Assembly: GCA_037043455.1 (NCBI GenBank)
Contig: JAWPHD010001223.1
Coordinates: 62,001 to 126,000, forward strand
DNA length: 64,000 nucleotides
Direction: 5' to 3'
From: Cyrtodaria siliqua
Lineage: Eukaryota > Mollusca > Bivalvia > Adapedonta > Hiatellidae
In this document: positions 44,861 through 56,432 of the stretch, piece by piece
How positions within the stretch are numbered: the stretch's first letter is position 1
Layout: the number at the start of each line of letters is the position of its first letter
Notes under the pieces: generated by a model
Databases searched by the model: none
Seen by the model: only the letters and a program-made list of their open reading frames with translations
Told to the model about the DNA's origin: nothing
Program-made: the position numbers and the translations under genes

Positions 44861-45715
44861 CTGAAAAAAACAACACAACTCTTTCCAATCAGTTGTTCAT
44901 ACGTCAGATGATATCAATAAGTTTACGCAAGCATAAAAAAGCTGCCAGTCAGTAAGTAAATAAACATGACTGTAGGACTATGAACTGATATAATAAGTGA
45001 AAATCTGAGAGTTATCAAGCTGAAATAAGTGTTGATGTTTTTATCAAAAGCATTAACTACGCAATTAATGCGTCAATAGCGTTTATTGTGAAACTTGGCC
45101 AAGGTATTATTGATATAATCCGCATTATAAATAATATAAATAAAACCGATATAACGCTATATTTTCTCGTTATATATTCATGGATTCATGGACACTTTAT
45201 CCATGAAAATACTTTTAGAGAGTTGCACTGATTCCAGATTTCATTCAGTTGCACTTACGTTTCATTTTGCTACCGTAAACATAAAGATCCCGGAAATAAT
45301 AGTGCCGTATTCTACACTGAGTAGACTGATCTACGAAAACGTCATATCCACATTTCAAAATGTGTTTATACTATTCAAGTGTATTAGACGACTTCTCTAG
45401 GAATATTAAAGTTGTAACGCATGCTCATCGTCAACTACATGACACATAGTCAGTTAAGCATAGACAAATAAAAAAACAATTTACGAAATAGCTGCCTTCG
45501 GCAGCTGAATGGCAGCCAATGTTGTTCATTGTTCTCATGCGTGCGCTATCATTGCGTATACAAAATAATATATTATATAGTTAAAAACTGTTTACTACTC
45601 GGAGTTGACACACGCCCAATAATTCGGATAACAACATGTATTCCAAAAATAAAATATTCTTGTATTTTGATTGATTATTGGCATTGATTAACATGATGAA
45701 CACGTGTCTCGGGCC

Positions 45716-46031
45716 TTAAAGGGACACATGGCAATGTTGAAGATGTTATCAAGCATTACAATTAGCCTCTCAATGTATTAATCCAGTGTCATTTTGATTT
45801 TAAACCTGCTTGCATATATTTAAATACTATTGTGACTTTTCAACTTTTCTTCCTTATTCTACCAAACGTTTGAATATATTATTTGTGAAATGTATTCAGC
45901 AGTTAGTAATAAGCTTTATACTATTCTTATAATTAATATTAATGATTGAATAAATTAAATTTATGTAGAAAAACTAAGGAAACGCCGCGAGTTTTACAAA
46001 ATCATTTTTGATTGTCGTGTGTCCCTTTAAC
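45716..46031. mobile_element. MITE-like element with TTAAAGGGACACA ends
   Basis: TTAAAGGGACACATGGCAATG at the left is inverted at the right as GATTGTCGTGTGTCCCTTTAA. About 315 bp, AT-rich inside, non-coding. Confidence 0.65.
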
Positions 46032-46689
46032 GTGTTTTATTCAAATATACCTAATTCGCATTGGCAGAGCGCGTAACGACACTTTAATAAGGCAGAGTTT
46101 TGACGAAACACAAATTAAAAAAATAACATGTATATGTTTCTTAGTCGGAACTAATAGTTTTTTAAAGCTATACAGTCCCTATACATACATGTCCTTTTAA
46201 CAAAAACAAACAGTGTGCGTCATAAGGTAATGTTTCTAGGCTGGGATTATATGTATTCTTTTTTGGATATTAGTATATGCAGGTTTCGAACGCGCGCTTT
46301 TAAAGTTGGAGGTGGCTATTGCTTCAGTAATTACGAAAATTAGTCGAGGTCGCCTCACGAGGAATATGAGTATATAAATGAAACGTTTTGTATAGGAAAA
46401 TGGTCAGTCACAGTGATGAAAACATCCAATACAATAATCAGTCACCTTCAAATACGCAACATTCACAGGCATAGACTTGAATAAAAAACCAACATTGTAT
46501 TGAAATGCATATAGTACCGTATATCTAAAATTATAATCCGTACATTTCCAAGAAACATATTTGATAAACACACACAAAACACACACATTTAGCTACATGT
46601 ATTTTGTCCATTAAAATGTATGATACGCAAACACATGTATTCACGTGTCCCCCACTATCAATACATCTGCTTATTTGCTAACAAAAATA

Positions 46690-46795
46690 ACACTGAGGCA
46701 AATCCGACAGAGGCAACTCCGAGGCAACAGACCGAGGCAACTCCGAGGCAGTTGCCTAAGTGTGAACTGCCTCAGTGTGCCTAAGCATACGGCCT
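46690..46795. repeat. GAGGCAACTCC repeats with hairpin
   Basis: AGAGGCAACTCCGAGGCAAC recurs and then forms a hairpin (CTGAGGCA-type with TGCCTCAG). Short, possibly a MITE end. Confidence 0.5.
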
Positions 46796-46799
46796 AATA

Positions 46800-48550
46800 A
46801 ATGAGGTACCTATTAGGGAACTCATATTAAATGCGTTTGTTCGGAGATTAGATGTATGTTTGCATATTATTTTAAAAAGTGTTGAGTACGTTGTACATGG
46901 CTTAGCTTTCTTTGGAAGACCAACAATAAGTATGTCGTGTGTTATCATGTTATCATGTTATATACTGATACCTCTACAAAATTAACGTAAAAAGCAGAAA
47001 CTTAAATCAAGCTATAAATGTTTCTCATCATCATCAGGTGCCGGTCTAGAATGAACCTGAGTTTTGGTAGCATATCGTTTGAAGAAACAAATGAAAAGCA
47101 AGAACACACCAAGGTAACCTAATGGCGTCAGTGAGGCTCGAACCTATGATCTCCGAATTATTTAGAGTCGAACGTACTATACGTTAACTCAATATAATTG
47201 TCGGACTAGACTAACACATGTCAAACAAACACAAATCTACAATTTAAATTCCGCCACATAACATATGCCTCAAGAAAACCTTTCATTATAATATGTTCTT
47301 ATATATATTTACTTATTTATATATCCGTTGACGGGCATTTGTTGATTTACATATATAGTATATATCATATCATCCCTTATTTGTAAATAGTTTTATCTTT
47401 ATTATTTATATTAATTTTAATTACTACCTCATTTCTTCATCTTTTATCAGTTTTTGCGCACAATATGACCTAATTATGTGTCGACGTGCCGTAAAACACC
47501 GTTCATTATTTCCTCCGTAGTTTATCCATTCAACACGGTGATACTGCATTCTGTATAACCGCTTGCATATGTTTATGAAAGAAAATAGTGTCCGTGCTTG
47601 ATGGATAATTGAAACGTCAAAATTATAGTTTTTAGTTCGTGAAACTCGTTTGTACTAATTCCATTGTGGTGTGATATGTAACGGGAAATAAAACGGATTT
47701 ATGAAAGGACTAAATTAACGGTTAGTACATTTACATCATGTTTGAGACATTGTTTCAGTTACTGTGCATGCGTGTATTATGCTGCATTAGACGAAGTAAT
47801 CGACCCGAGCGAAGCGTGTGTATTGATACTATTATATGCAGTGGCGAGGTGTTTATATACTGCCCTACAATCAATTCCTGACTTCAAATTCAATAGAGCG
47901 ATAACCGAATTAGCCACTCCCAAATCGTGTCAGTCAAGGAGTGTGTAGCTTTAAGAAGTACAATAGAGGAAATAAAGACTAGTTTGCACAAAGATATTTT
48001 TCATAACGTTTTGGGCACGTTTATCAAGGCGCTTAATTATACTTCGATACTATAACGTACCGCAAGATGACAACCCATAGATAGTCCGCGACCATTACGT
48101 ATGTTTATCATGTTTTAATTTGCAAAGACAAGGTTGCATGCATGTGACGACTTTATTTACACTGTCCCGTTTTTAACACGATTAGTACAGGTTCATCAAT
48201 TTATGCATTAATATGGAAAAATATAGAAGAAAAAAAGGAAATATATCATGGAGAAAAAAAAATAAATATATATATAGGAATCAAAATCTAATATCTAATA
48301 CGGTACAATAGAACAATTGTATTATAGTGAGGATGAACGAGATTATAAGTTATTTATCATGGTACGTCTTAAAGAGAAAGCTTCTGAGATGTATTTGCTA
48401 AAATTGATAACATCTGTTTTGTTTGTTGACTGAAGGAGAGCAATGCATTTAAACGTACTAGGCCTATGGCTATACTATCGTTTTATATATTTACTTCTGA
48501 TTGTATTATAAACAGGACATATTAACGCAAATTAACATGCCTCGCCTTTT
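46800..48550. other. No gene recognised
   Basis: At 47115-47185 the minus strand has TCATAGGTTCGAGCCTCACT, a B-box-like sequence without a clear tRNA body, so a degraded SINE is possible. The 68-codon open frame at 47742 has no recognised domain. Confidence 0.3.
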
Positions 48551-50180
48551 ATTCATGTTTGCAATTTGTTGTTTCGTTATGCGTGGTTATGGTTTACCGT
48601 GGTCCTTAAATGCTACATTTCATATTCGATTTTTATATGTTTGCCTTTTCCATTTCACAAGGAGAATGGTACATTTTCATTGATATACATGCATCAGTGC
48701 AATAATCGTACTTTTCCTTTAATCGCGAGCGTAAGCTCGCCTTACGGTTAACGCGTTGTTGATTTTCTGAAATTGCCATACTAAGGCAATAAAAATCTTC
48801 GTCAAACCGCTAGAGTTACCTGCCCGTAAAGTTGCATCGTGCAAGTAAAACAGTGCACCGTGCAGGTGAATCGTATTTCTAGCACGTCGTTATAACCTCG
48901 CATGAACGAGGAAAATAAAGCTAATTACACCGAGATTACATCGAGCGAAGCGACGTTATGCAGCTAATTTCACCGAGGGAAGCGAGGTCTTGTGCATTGA
49001 ATATAACATACATGTAAATTAAGTTTGTTTTCGATTCTCTTCTCTTCTATTTCGCTGACTCAGTCCATTCAATTCAACATATTTATTTTTTACAATCTAA
49101 TTTGTTCAAAAACAACAAAATCCACGATTTAATGCTTAATTACGTTTAAATAAAAGTGAATGCGTTTATATTTATTATTTAAAAAAATAAAGACAGAATA
49201 TAATAGCCTGGTTCTCTGGCTTAAAATAGAATAGAATAGAATAACTTTTATTTTCCAATCAAGGCCCATCACTGGGCCAGTACACTCACAGTACTAGGTA
49301 CTACCTTTGTGAAGGGCAAAATAATAACCAATTTTTGATTGCAGTAAAAGTATAAGTTAAAATGATTCATTTAGAAACACCAACAAATGTAAAAACAATC
49401 CAAAATATGAATCAAATTTGATGTAGAAGCACTCGAGCAGATGTTTTCATTTTGCATTGAGTTTAGACAACTCCACTGATGTACACTGTAAGGCATAACA
49501 GTATGAGTATTGCACACATTATTTAATCGCTATAGTCTATTAACTTAAAACGACGCTTGCCACTGTTCAGCAAAAACAAAATCAACGATTTAATGCTTGA
49601 TTATGTTTAAATAAAAGTGATTGCGTCAATATGTAATTAAGTTAGTTTTACTAGATCTATTCTTTTATATCAGATCTACATACTTGAAAGCAGTCCAATT
49701 TCATTGAAAATACAATATGACAAAAGGACTAAGAAAGCTGACCATCCTATCTAATAGTAATACATTTCTGAGATTGTGTGAACTGTGTCATTGCTTTTTG
49801 TTCAAATGGTATTTAACGACCCACTGCGCCATTTAAGTCTCAATTACACTTATTAATAATAAAAATTCACCTGAAACAATAGTTATATGCAATAATAATT
49901 ATTCGCCTTCCTTTTTATCCTTAAATTGTTTATCCGAAACCAAAGGTGGTAATTGAAATATCCTTTTACTTGAAAGCACAAACGTAACCCTTTTTTGTTT
50001 TTTGTAGACCAAGTGAAACACCTACTGTACTGTAGACGTAATAGTACGTCACCATTATGACAATTTTCAATGCTGATTACGTCAGTCAGTGACGTTCGAC
50101 GCAATTTTAATTTCAAGAGGGGATGTAGAGAGTGGTGACTTGGGAACAAGGTATTAAACGAACTGATTATTTCAAATGAC
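48550..50180. other. No gene recognised; repeat fragments
   Basis: A degraded LINE-tail block at 48555-48650, the palindrome GCGAGCGTAAGCTCGCC at 48724-48740, GAGCGAAGCGAC and GAGGGAAGCGAG motifs near 48945-48985, and two copies of an AAATCCACGATTTAATGCTT-like block at 49118 and 49572. No exon recognised. Confidence 0.35.
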
Positions 50181-50189
50181 ACATCATCG

Positions 50190-50435
50190 ATGATTTGTTT
50201 GTTTGTTTGTATGGTGTTTTACGTCATTTTCAACACATGTAAGGTTATATATGACGGTGGATTTTTGGGTGGTGGAGGCAGACCACCCACTTATCCTGGA
50301 TAGAACCAGTAATATAGAACCAGTACTATACACCTCCCGCCATCCGAAAGGATCGACACATCCTCACAAGTCGAGCTCCCAGCGGGATTCGAACCTGCAG
50401 CGGTGAGAGGCGAGAAGGTTTACAACGCAACATTC
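50190..50435 (-). mobile_element. tRNA-derived SINE, family A
   Basis: Contains CCCAGCGGGATTCGAACCTG, CAGCGGTGAGAGGCGAGAAG and the tail GTATGGTGTTTTACGTCATT. The tRNA 5' part is cut after GTTTACAACGCAAC. It carries a small internal duplication of TAGAACCAGTA. Confidence 0.85.
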
Positions 50436-51002
50436 AGTATCACATGAAACAATTCATTCCTATTCCTTCCTACCTGATCATTGCTGCTAAGTGAAGGCAT
50501 TTACATTTAGGAAATAGGAATAGATTGGATCATCCTGAGAATTCTCATAAAAAAAAAGTATGCATACATAATTATACTGATCATGCTTATTCAAGTTCAC
50601 CTGACACTTATTGACTATTTAAGTCATTTTTTTCACAAATGTGGCCGATTTGCTTCACAATTATTATTATTAATTTATTTATTTTATTTAATATTATTAT
50701 TTTATTTATTTTGGAAAACATTTCCACCACTTAAATTGTTCAATATTGTTTTGTTCTGGATATGTTCATAGAAGAAAGTTTATCTAAAATGTTTCATATT
50801 ATCCTGCTCCCACAAAAACAATGCATGTATTCAACACTTTTTTCACAAATTAGGCAGTTTTCGCGCTATTTTTTCTCCACCAAAATGACCAGGCTAGGGT
50901 CGGGAGTCTTCACAATTTCTAGTGGGTAAAAGCCCTGCCAACATTACAATGGAAATCACACTGCAGTGCTTGGTTTGATTTAGTTTAAACTTATTTATTT
51001 TA

Positions 51003-51188
51003 CATCGATTGTAACGAAAGCTCTATGAACTTATTTGAATCACTCTCGATGTCTTCCTGGGTAGAACCAGTACTAAGCAATGCAGATAAAGTGTCTTGCT
51101 CAGGGACACAACGCAATGGCGGAAATCGAACTCACGACTTTTGGATCATGGGTCCAACGCTCTACCACTAGATCACAGCGCTCCACGG
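51003..51188 (-). mobile_element. tRNA-derived SINE, family B
   Basis: On the minus strand GTGGAGCGCTGTGATCTAGT, GGTAGAGCGTTGGACCCATG and AGTCGTGAGTTCGATTTCCG give good A- and B-boxes. The body ends CGTTACAATCGATGTAAA. Confidence 0.85.
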
Positions 51189-51467
51189 TTTCATTTGGAA
51201 GTAATAGAGTATAATGTGTAGATCCCCATTTCGATTTCGAAAAGTTATGCTTAAATGATTTGTTGAATTAGTTTTTTTTATGTGATGATCGCAAAGTTTG
51301 TATGTGAATACAGGGAGTAGGTATACTCCCTGGTGAATAGTAGTGGGTTGCGTTTTTTAGAACGGAGCAACTGAGTTGGGTTTAGAAAATCCCTATGTTA
51401 TAAGATATTACAGTATGAGTAATATTACACAATGTAACCATTTTATTTACTTGAACCGACGCTCGCC

Positions 51468-51758
51468 ATGAGGCAGTGCCTTATTCATATTATTACCGAG
51501 CAGAGCTCGGCCGGCGCAGCGGCCGACGATGATCGGCTAATGGTAACACATGTGCAAATGTTGAAATCGTACCTGGCTGGGCAAAAAAACTGTGTCGCAC
51601 CGGAAGCGCCGCCATTGATGAAATTGTGTTCGGCAATTTCGGATTTTTTCCTCAAATCATCAGGGGATCAGTCTGTTTCACTTGGACGATTCTCTCTTTT
51701 CGTAGTTTGGAGTATTCGTACTAGTTCGGCTAATCCCGTCACAAGTAGTTACGAATGA
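51468..51758 (+). CDS. Hypothetical GC-richer open frame, 96 codons
   Basis: The frame starts at ATG 51468 and reads through TEQSSAGAAADDDRLMVTHV, QMLKSYLAGQKN and ISDFFLKSSGDQSVSLGRF. Base composition is visibly richer in G+C than the surroundings, especially GAGCTCGGCCGGCGCAGCGG. No known domain is recognised. It could be an exon of an unseen gene or a transposon-derived segment; there is no splice-site support. Confidence 0.2.
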   Translation: MRQCLIHIITEQSSAGAAADDDRLMVTHVQMLKSYLAGQKNCVAPEAPPLMKLCSAISDFFLKSSGDQSVSLGRFSLFVVWSIRTSSANPVTSSYE

Positions 51759-51829
51759 AGCGATATTCATTAAAAGAATACTTATCATTAGAAATTGTTT
51801 TATTATTTGTTATTGGTTGTAAAAATTAA

Positions 51830-52090
51830 ACTAATTAAAAAATTCAAAATTTCAAAATTCAAAATTTTAAATTTCAAAATTTCAAAATTTCAAAAAATTT
51901 AAATTTCAAAAATTTCAAAAATTTTAAAATTCAAAATTTTCAAAATTCAAAATTTTCAAAAATTCAAAATTCAAAATTTCAAAATTATAAAAAAAAATTA
52001 AATTTCAAAAATTTAAATTTCAAAAATGTTAAAATTCAAAATTTCAAAATTCCAAAAATTTCAAAAATTTCAAAATTCAAAAATTCCATG
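51830..52090. repeat. Low-complexity AAAATTTC tract
   Basis: About 260 bp composed almost only of A and T with single C (AAAATTTCAAAATTCAAAAT and permutations). Confidence 0.95.
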
Positions 52091-52195
52091 AATAATTTGA
52101 TTTAATAATAAAATAATTGTTGCCTTTTATGTTCGGTCGATATGTGTTGTATTTAACGACCTGAGAAAAGTGATAATAAAACTAGTGGACAAAAT

Positions 52196-52540
52196 TTAAG
52201 TATCTTTTTTTAGTAACCAAGGTCTACCCTACCCGGTTAATTTGGTACCAGAAACATTAACGATTTGATTTTAAAAAAATATCGCGAACACACAAAGGGT
52301 CTGTAAAAAATGTTGCAAAGTCCATACAAAGTTACAGTTACGGACACATTCGAGTAACCAATAAAAAGATTATTATTTTTTCGCAAACTTTCATTGTAAA
52401 CGATAATTATTGTTGATTGTTGATCTATTGTGAATTATCAACTGAGATAATAAGGGTTATGGTCGAATGTCATGGTTCAGCAATCATTGTACGGTTCGAA
52501 CACTGCCATGGTCCAAAACTTCTTTTACAGAGTATATATA
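52196..52540 (+). mobile_element. tRNA-derived SINE-like element, family C
   Basis: Same element as 34394-34735, forward: GTTACGGACACATTCGAGTA, then GGGTTATGGTCGAATGTCAT, GGTTCAGCAATCATTGTACG and GTTCGAACACTGCCATGG. B-box slightly mutated (one base lost). Confidence 0.65.
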
Positions 52541-52554
52541 TTACATAATTTAAA

Positions 52555-52860
52555 ATGATTTTATTAATATTTCTAATGATTAATGCCTTTTTACACCAGA
52601 ACTCCAAGACGACTTTACGTCATCCAAGACGACGTTACGTCATACAAACAAAACAAGTGGAACCGGAACTCTTCGTTAATTTCCGTAATCGTTATTTCCT
52701 AGTGGCGGAATCTGACGATGACGTCCGTAAAACAATCGGAACGTCATTTGGCATTCCCGCCACTGACGCAAAAGGCCGAACAATGTTCCGTATTGGGAAA
52801 TATCTCCCACTGGGCAAACGAGTAGATATAGCTTTTCTATTCCCAGTACACGCCTACTAG
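52555..52860 (+). other. Open frame of unknown nature with TGACG motifs
   Basis: A 101-codon frame covers CAAGACGACTTTACGTCATC and AAGACGACGTTACGTCATAC (a local duplication) and the inverted pair AGTGGCGGAAT/ATTCCCGCCACT at about 52700-52765. The last 12 bases lie inside the foldback element, so the frame is not an intact gene. Probably transposon-derived. Confidence 0.25.
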
Positions 52861-55202
52861 ACTCCGCAACCGCCTCCAAAAAGAGGTGATAATACGACGT
52901 TTCGGAGACACTTCCGATGCGGTTGCGGAGAGTAAATTGAAGCAGTAACGGTAAGTGTGAATTTAATATTTTCATTTTTTTCGGCCCTAACTCGATCTTT
53001 TTCAAAAATCGGGGAATGTGGTACGATGTAGGAATGTTTTCCCTTCCTGTTTCATGTGTTGGTTTCGAAATATATTGAAAAATGTGGTCTGTAGAATTGT
53101 CATAAGTCAATCGACGAGTGGAATTTTCTCAACTGGACATGGTTTTTACTCCGTTTTTCTGCTGTTTTATGAGAAATCTGCCCACGAATAAGGTCTATGA
53201 CTTTGAAATCACCTATCTTCCATCGTTCAATGAAAAAAATTCAATCGAATATAAACTGAAAAGAATTATGGTCATTTTTTATGAAGAGGCGGTGTCGGAG
53301 AGTAAGAGGCGGATTTGGAGAGTAAGAGGCGGTTTCGGAGACATAGATACTCTATATAATATTTAATTGATAAGTAATGTATCAATACAATTGTTTATGA
53401 TGAATTATTTGTGTAAATACTTGTTACTGGTCCTACCCATCATTGAACAATAAGTCTTAGTCGCTACTACATTTACCGATGTAAACAATAATACCGTCTG
53501 CTGCGAGTTATATTTTGGGGAGGACTGGCCACTATCTTCTAATTTTGACAGGTTTCTACATACGTACCCGTGTCAGATCCATAATTAAACCAATATCTGT
53601 CACAAGTTAACCGATATAATTTATTAAATAGTGTGTCGCTACCTCGTGAGTAGCTCGTGGCTAATTAGCATAATGCCTATTTATAAATCGAAAATGAAAG
53701 TACTTCAAAAGTCATGAAAGAGAAAGCGTTATGCTTAGACGGTAAAATGATGGTAAATAAAAGCATAAGGTTTTACTTATTGAACGTTCTACTCCTGTGT
53801 TTGTATAAACAAATAATTTGTTACAAAATGAGTTATAAACAATTTATTGAAATACAAAGTAATCCGTTGGCGGTTATGCGTATGCGTATGTAGACAAAAG
53901 CCATATTTTGCTCGGTAATGCGGCTTAATATAGAGGCCTATCGTCAGTGTCGTAGGTGGAGGGACTATAATCCTTAGAAATACACACACACACACTGTGA
54001 CGTAGCCGGTGTATGTATAGAATGGCAATATCAGTTTGTACTATAGTCGGGTAGGCATGGAATGAAACACACCTTTTTTTACATTGACAGAAAATGTAGT
54101 TATTTTATAAAATGTTTTTGGTTTAAAGTTAATAGTTTTCTACTTTAGTTTGAATTACATATTTATGTTATACATACAATGTAGTTTGGTATACATTACG
54201 TAAATTGTAGTTATTGTGTAATTTGGCAAATCAAAAAAAGTTGTTCCATTTCATGCCTAACAGCCTATACTTGACGATAGATGCACATTGTTGCTGACCT
54301 TTTAGCTAAAAATATATTTCTGGGAATCTGGTCCTCGGTAAATAATTATTAGGATGATAATAAAAGGTATCAGATCGGCTTTGAAATGGATGCAAAATGA
54401 ATTAAAGTTTTTTAAACTTTATAAGAATGCACTCAGTACTATTATTGATAGAGGATTGTACTAAATGGATGTGATTATCATTTATTTAGATTTCATTTGC
54501 ATCTATTAAGCGATTTCGGATCAGATCAACTGTAGGTTGCATCGTGCATTTTACAGAAGATTCGGTAAATTTAGTAGCGCCTAAGACTTATTGTTCAATG
54601 ATGGGTGGGACCAGTAACAAGTATTTGCACAAATAATTCATCATATACAATTGTATTGATACATTACCTATCAATTAAAACCAGTATAGATCTATTAGAT
54701 AGAGTATATGTCTCCGAAACCGCCTCTTACTCTCCGAATCCGCCTCTTACTCTCCGACACCGCCTCTTCATAATAAATGACCATAATTCTTTTCAATTTA
54801 TATTCGATTGAATTTTTTTCATTGAACGATGAAAGATAGCTGATTTCAAAATCATTGACCTCATTCGTGGGCAGATTTCTCATAAAACAGCAAAAAAAGG
54901 AGTAAAAACCATGTCCAGTTGAGAAAATTCCACTCGTCGATTGACTTATGACAATTCTACAGACCACATTTTTCAATATATTTCGAAACCAACACATAAA
55001 ACAGGAAGGGAAAACATTCCTACATCGTACCACATTCCCCGATTTTTGAAAAAAATCGAGTTAGGGCCGAAAAAAATGAAAATATTAAATTCACACTTAC
55101 CGTTGCTGCTTCAGTTTACTCTCCGCAACCGCATCGGAAGTGTCTCCGAAACGTCGTATTATCACCTCTTTTTGGAGGCGGTTGCGGAGTCTAGTAGGCG
55201 TG
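52849..55202. mobile_element. Foldback DNA transposon, 2354 bp, about 635-bp inverted arms
   Basis: The left arm 52849-53480 and right arm 54561-55202 are inverted copies with few differences; they begin CACGCCTACTAGACTCCGCA and end GGAGTCTAGTAGGCGTG. A 5-bp direct repeat CAGTA flanks the element (52844-52848 and 55203-55207). Each arm has subterminal copies of GAGGCGGTTTCGGAGA-type sequence. The loop (53481-54560) has no recognised transposase. Mirrored open frames of up to 144 codons in the arms are copies of each other. Confidence 0.88.
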
Positions 55203-55439
55203 CAGTATTTCCTATACAAATCACAAACAAATATGTAATATATACACATATCGACCTCACTAAAAGGCAATGCTTTTATAATATTGCTGACATGGAGGAG
55301 TTAGTCCAAATTTACCACAGTCCTGACATGACCAAACTTTAATACGAGAGGGAAATGATAATGGTCAAGGGTGGCCACAGCTTGTGAGATTGAAACTGTG
55401 TCTACCATTTTAGGCTACAACATCAATGTAACATGAGTT

Positions 55440-56080
55440 TGGTGCAGAGCAATATCACATGTATTCTTTTTCAACCAATGAAGGAGAATTGTCATGTACA
55501 ACCATTGACTTACTTTTGAACAATAAACAGTTTCAAGTTCCAATGACGCTGATAGTAATAAAAGTAAAATGCGAATATCACCCACCGAAAACACGCATGG
55601 CAACAAGAGCAAACATAATTCAGAAAATTATATTAGTACACCATATACTGAACCAAATAAGGACTCAAATTCCAACTCTAATATAACCAATGACATCCAA
55701 TCTTTATGTAGGAAACGAGGAATCAAAACCTCTTGAAAACGAAACACAGTCAGAATCAAAGAAAAGGGAAATGAGAAATAAACGGGAAAAAAGGTATATT
55801 ATCAAAACATATCAAATAAATGACATACCAGAAGCTGCACCATTACAGAAAGATTAAAAATTCAACCTTGCTATGGGTGCTATACTTGCCTTTGAAATGG
55901 AACAGATGTCGTACGTTTTTTCTAAATGCGAAATTTGTCTAGAAAGAAGAACTGAATTGAAAATGTTCAATGACACTGTTTGTAGTAGCTGCCAAAAAGA
56001 TATGTCTGATATAAAATAAATCTCTCTGGAAAACAATATAAACCCAGGAAAGGTGCCTCTTGAGTTGAAAGAGTAAAAAT
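55440..56080 (+). pseudogene. Helitron-like N-terminal relic
   Basis: Broken frames read TNEGELSCTTIDLLLN near 55470, and then from about 55890 FSKCEICLERRTELKMF, DTVCSSCQKDMSDIK, a stop, and LENNINPGKVPLELKE. Two CxxC pairs followed by N-N-x-x-P-G-x-V-P-x-E-L is the N-terminal zinc-finger pattern of Helitron replicase-helicase proteins as generally known. Stop codons and frame changes show it is dead. Rep and helicase parts are absent. Its left side abuts the foldback element. Confidence 0.45.
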
Positions 56081-56164
56081 AAGATAATTTTCAAAATTTG
56101 GTTTTAAAAAATATCATACCTTAACTTTTACAATAAACTTGGCTGAACATCTATGATAAAGACG

Positions 56165-56432
56165 AAGCGTCTCCGTGGTCGAATGGTTAACGACGTTGCA
56201 TTCTTAACCTTCACCTCTCATCGCTGCGGGTTCGAATTACACTGGGAGCTCGATTTGTAAGTGAGGAAGTGTCGATTCTTACGGATGACGGGAGGTTTAC
56301 AGTACTGGTTCTACCCAGAAAAAGTGGGTTGATGCCTCCAACACAAAAAAAAATCGACCGTCATACTAGTATATAACATTACATGTGTTGAAAATGACGT
56401 AAAACACCATACAAACAAACAAACTATGATAA
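56165..56432 (+). mobile_element. tRNA-derived SINE, family A, full length
   Basis: Starts AAGCGTCTCCGTGGTCGAAT, A-box TGGTTAACGACG, B-box GGGTTCGAATTACACTGGGA, body with CAGTACTGGTTCTACCCAGA, end ACGTAAAACACCATACAAAC plus (CAAA)n. The CAAA tail suggests mobilisation by a LINE. Confidence 0.9.

Noticed and set aside
52676..55342. Mirror-image 112-144 codon frames as transposase genes
   Set aside because: They are the same sequence in the two inverted arms, run over element borders, and show no transposase motif.
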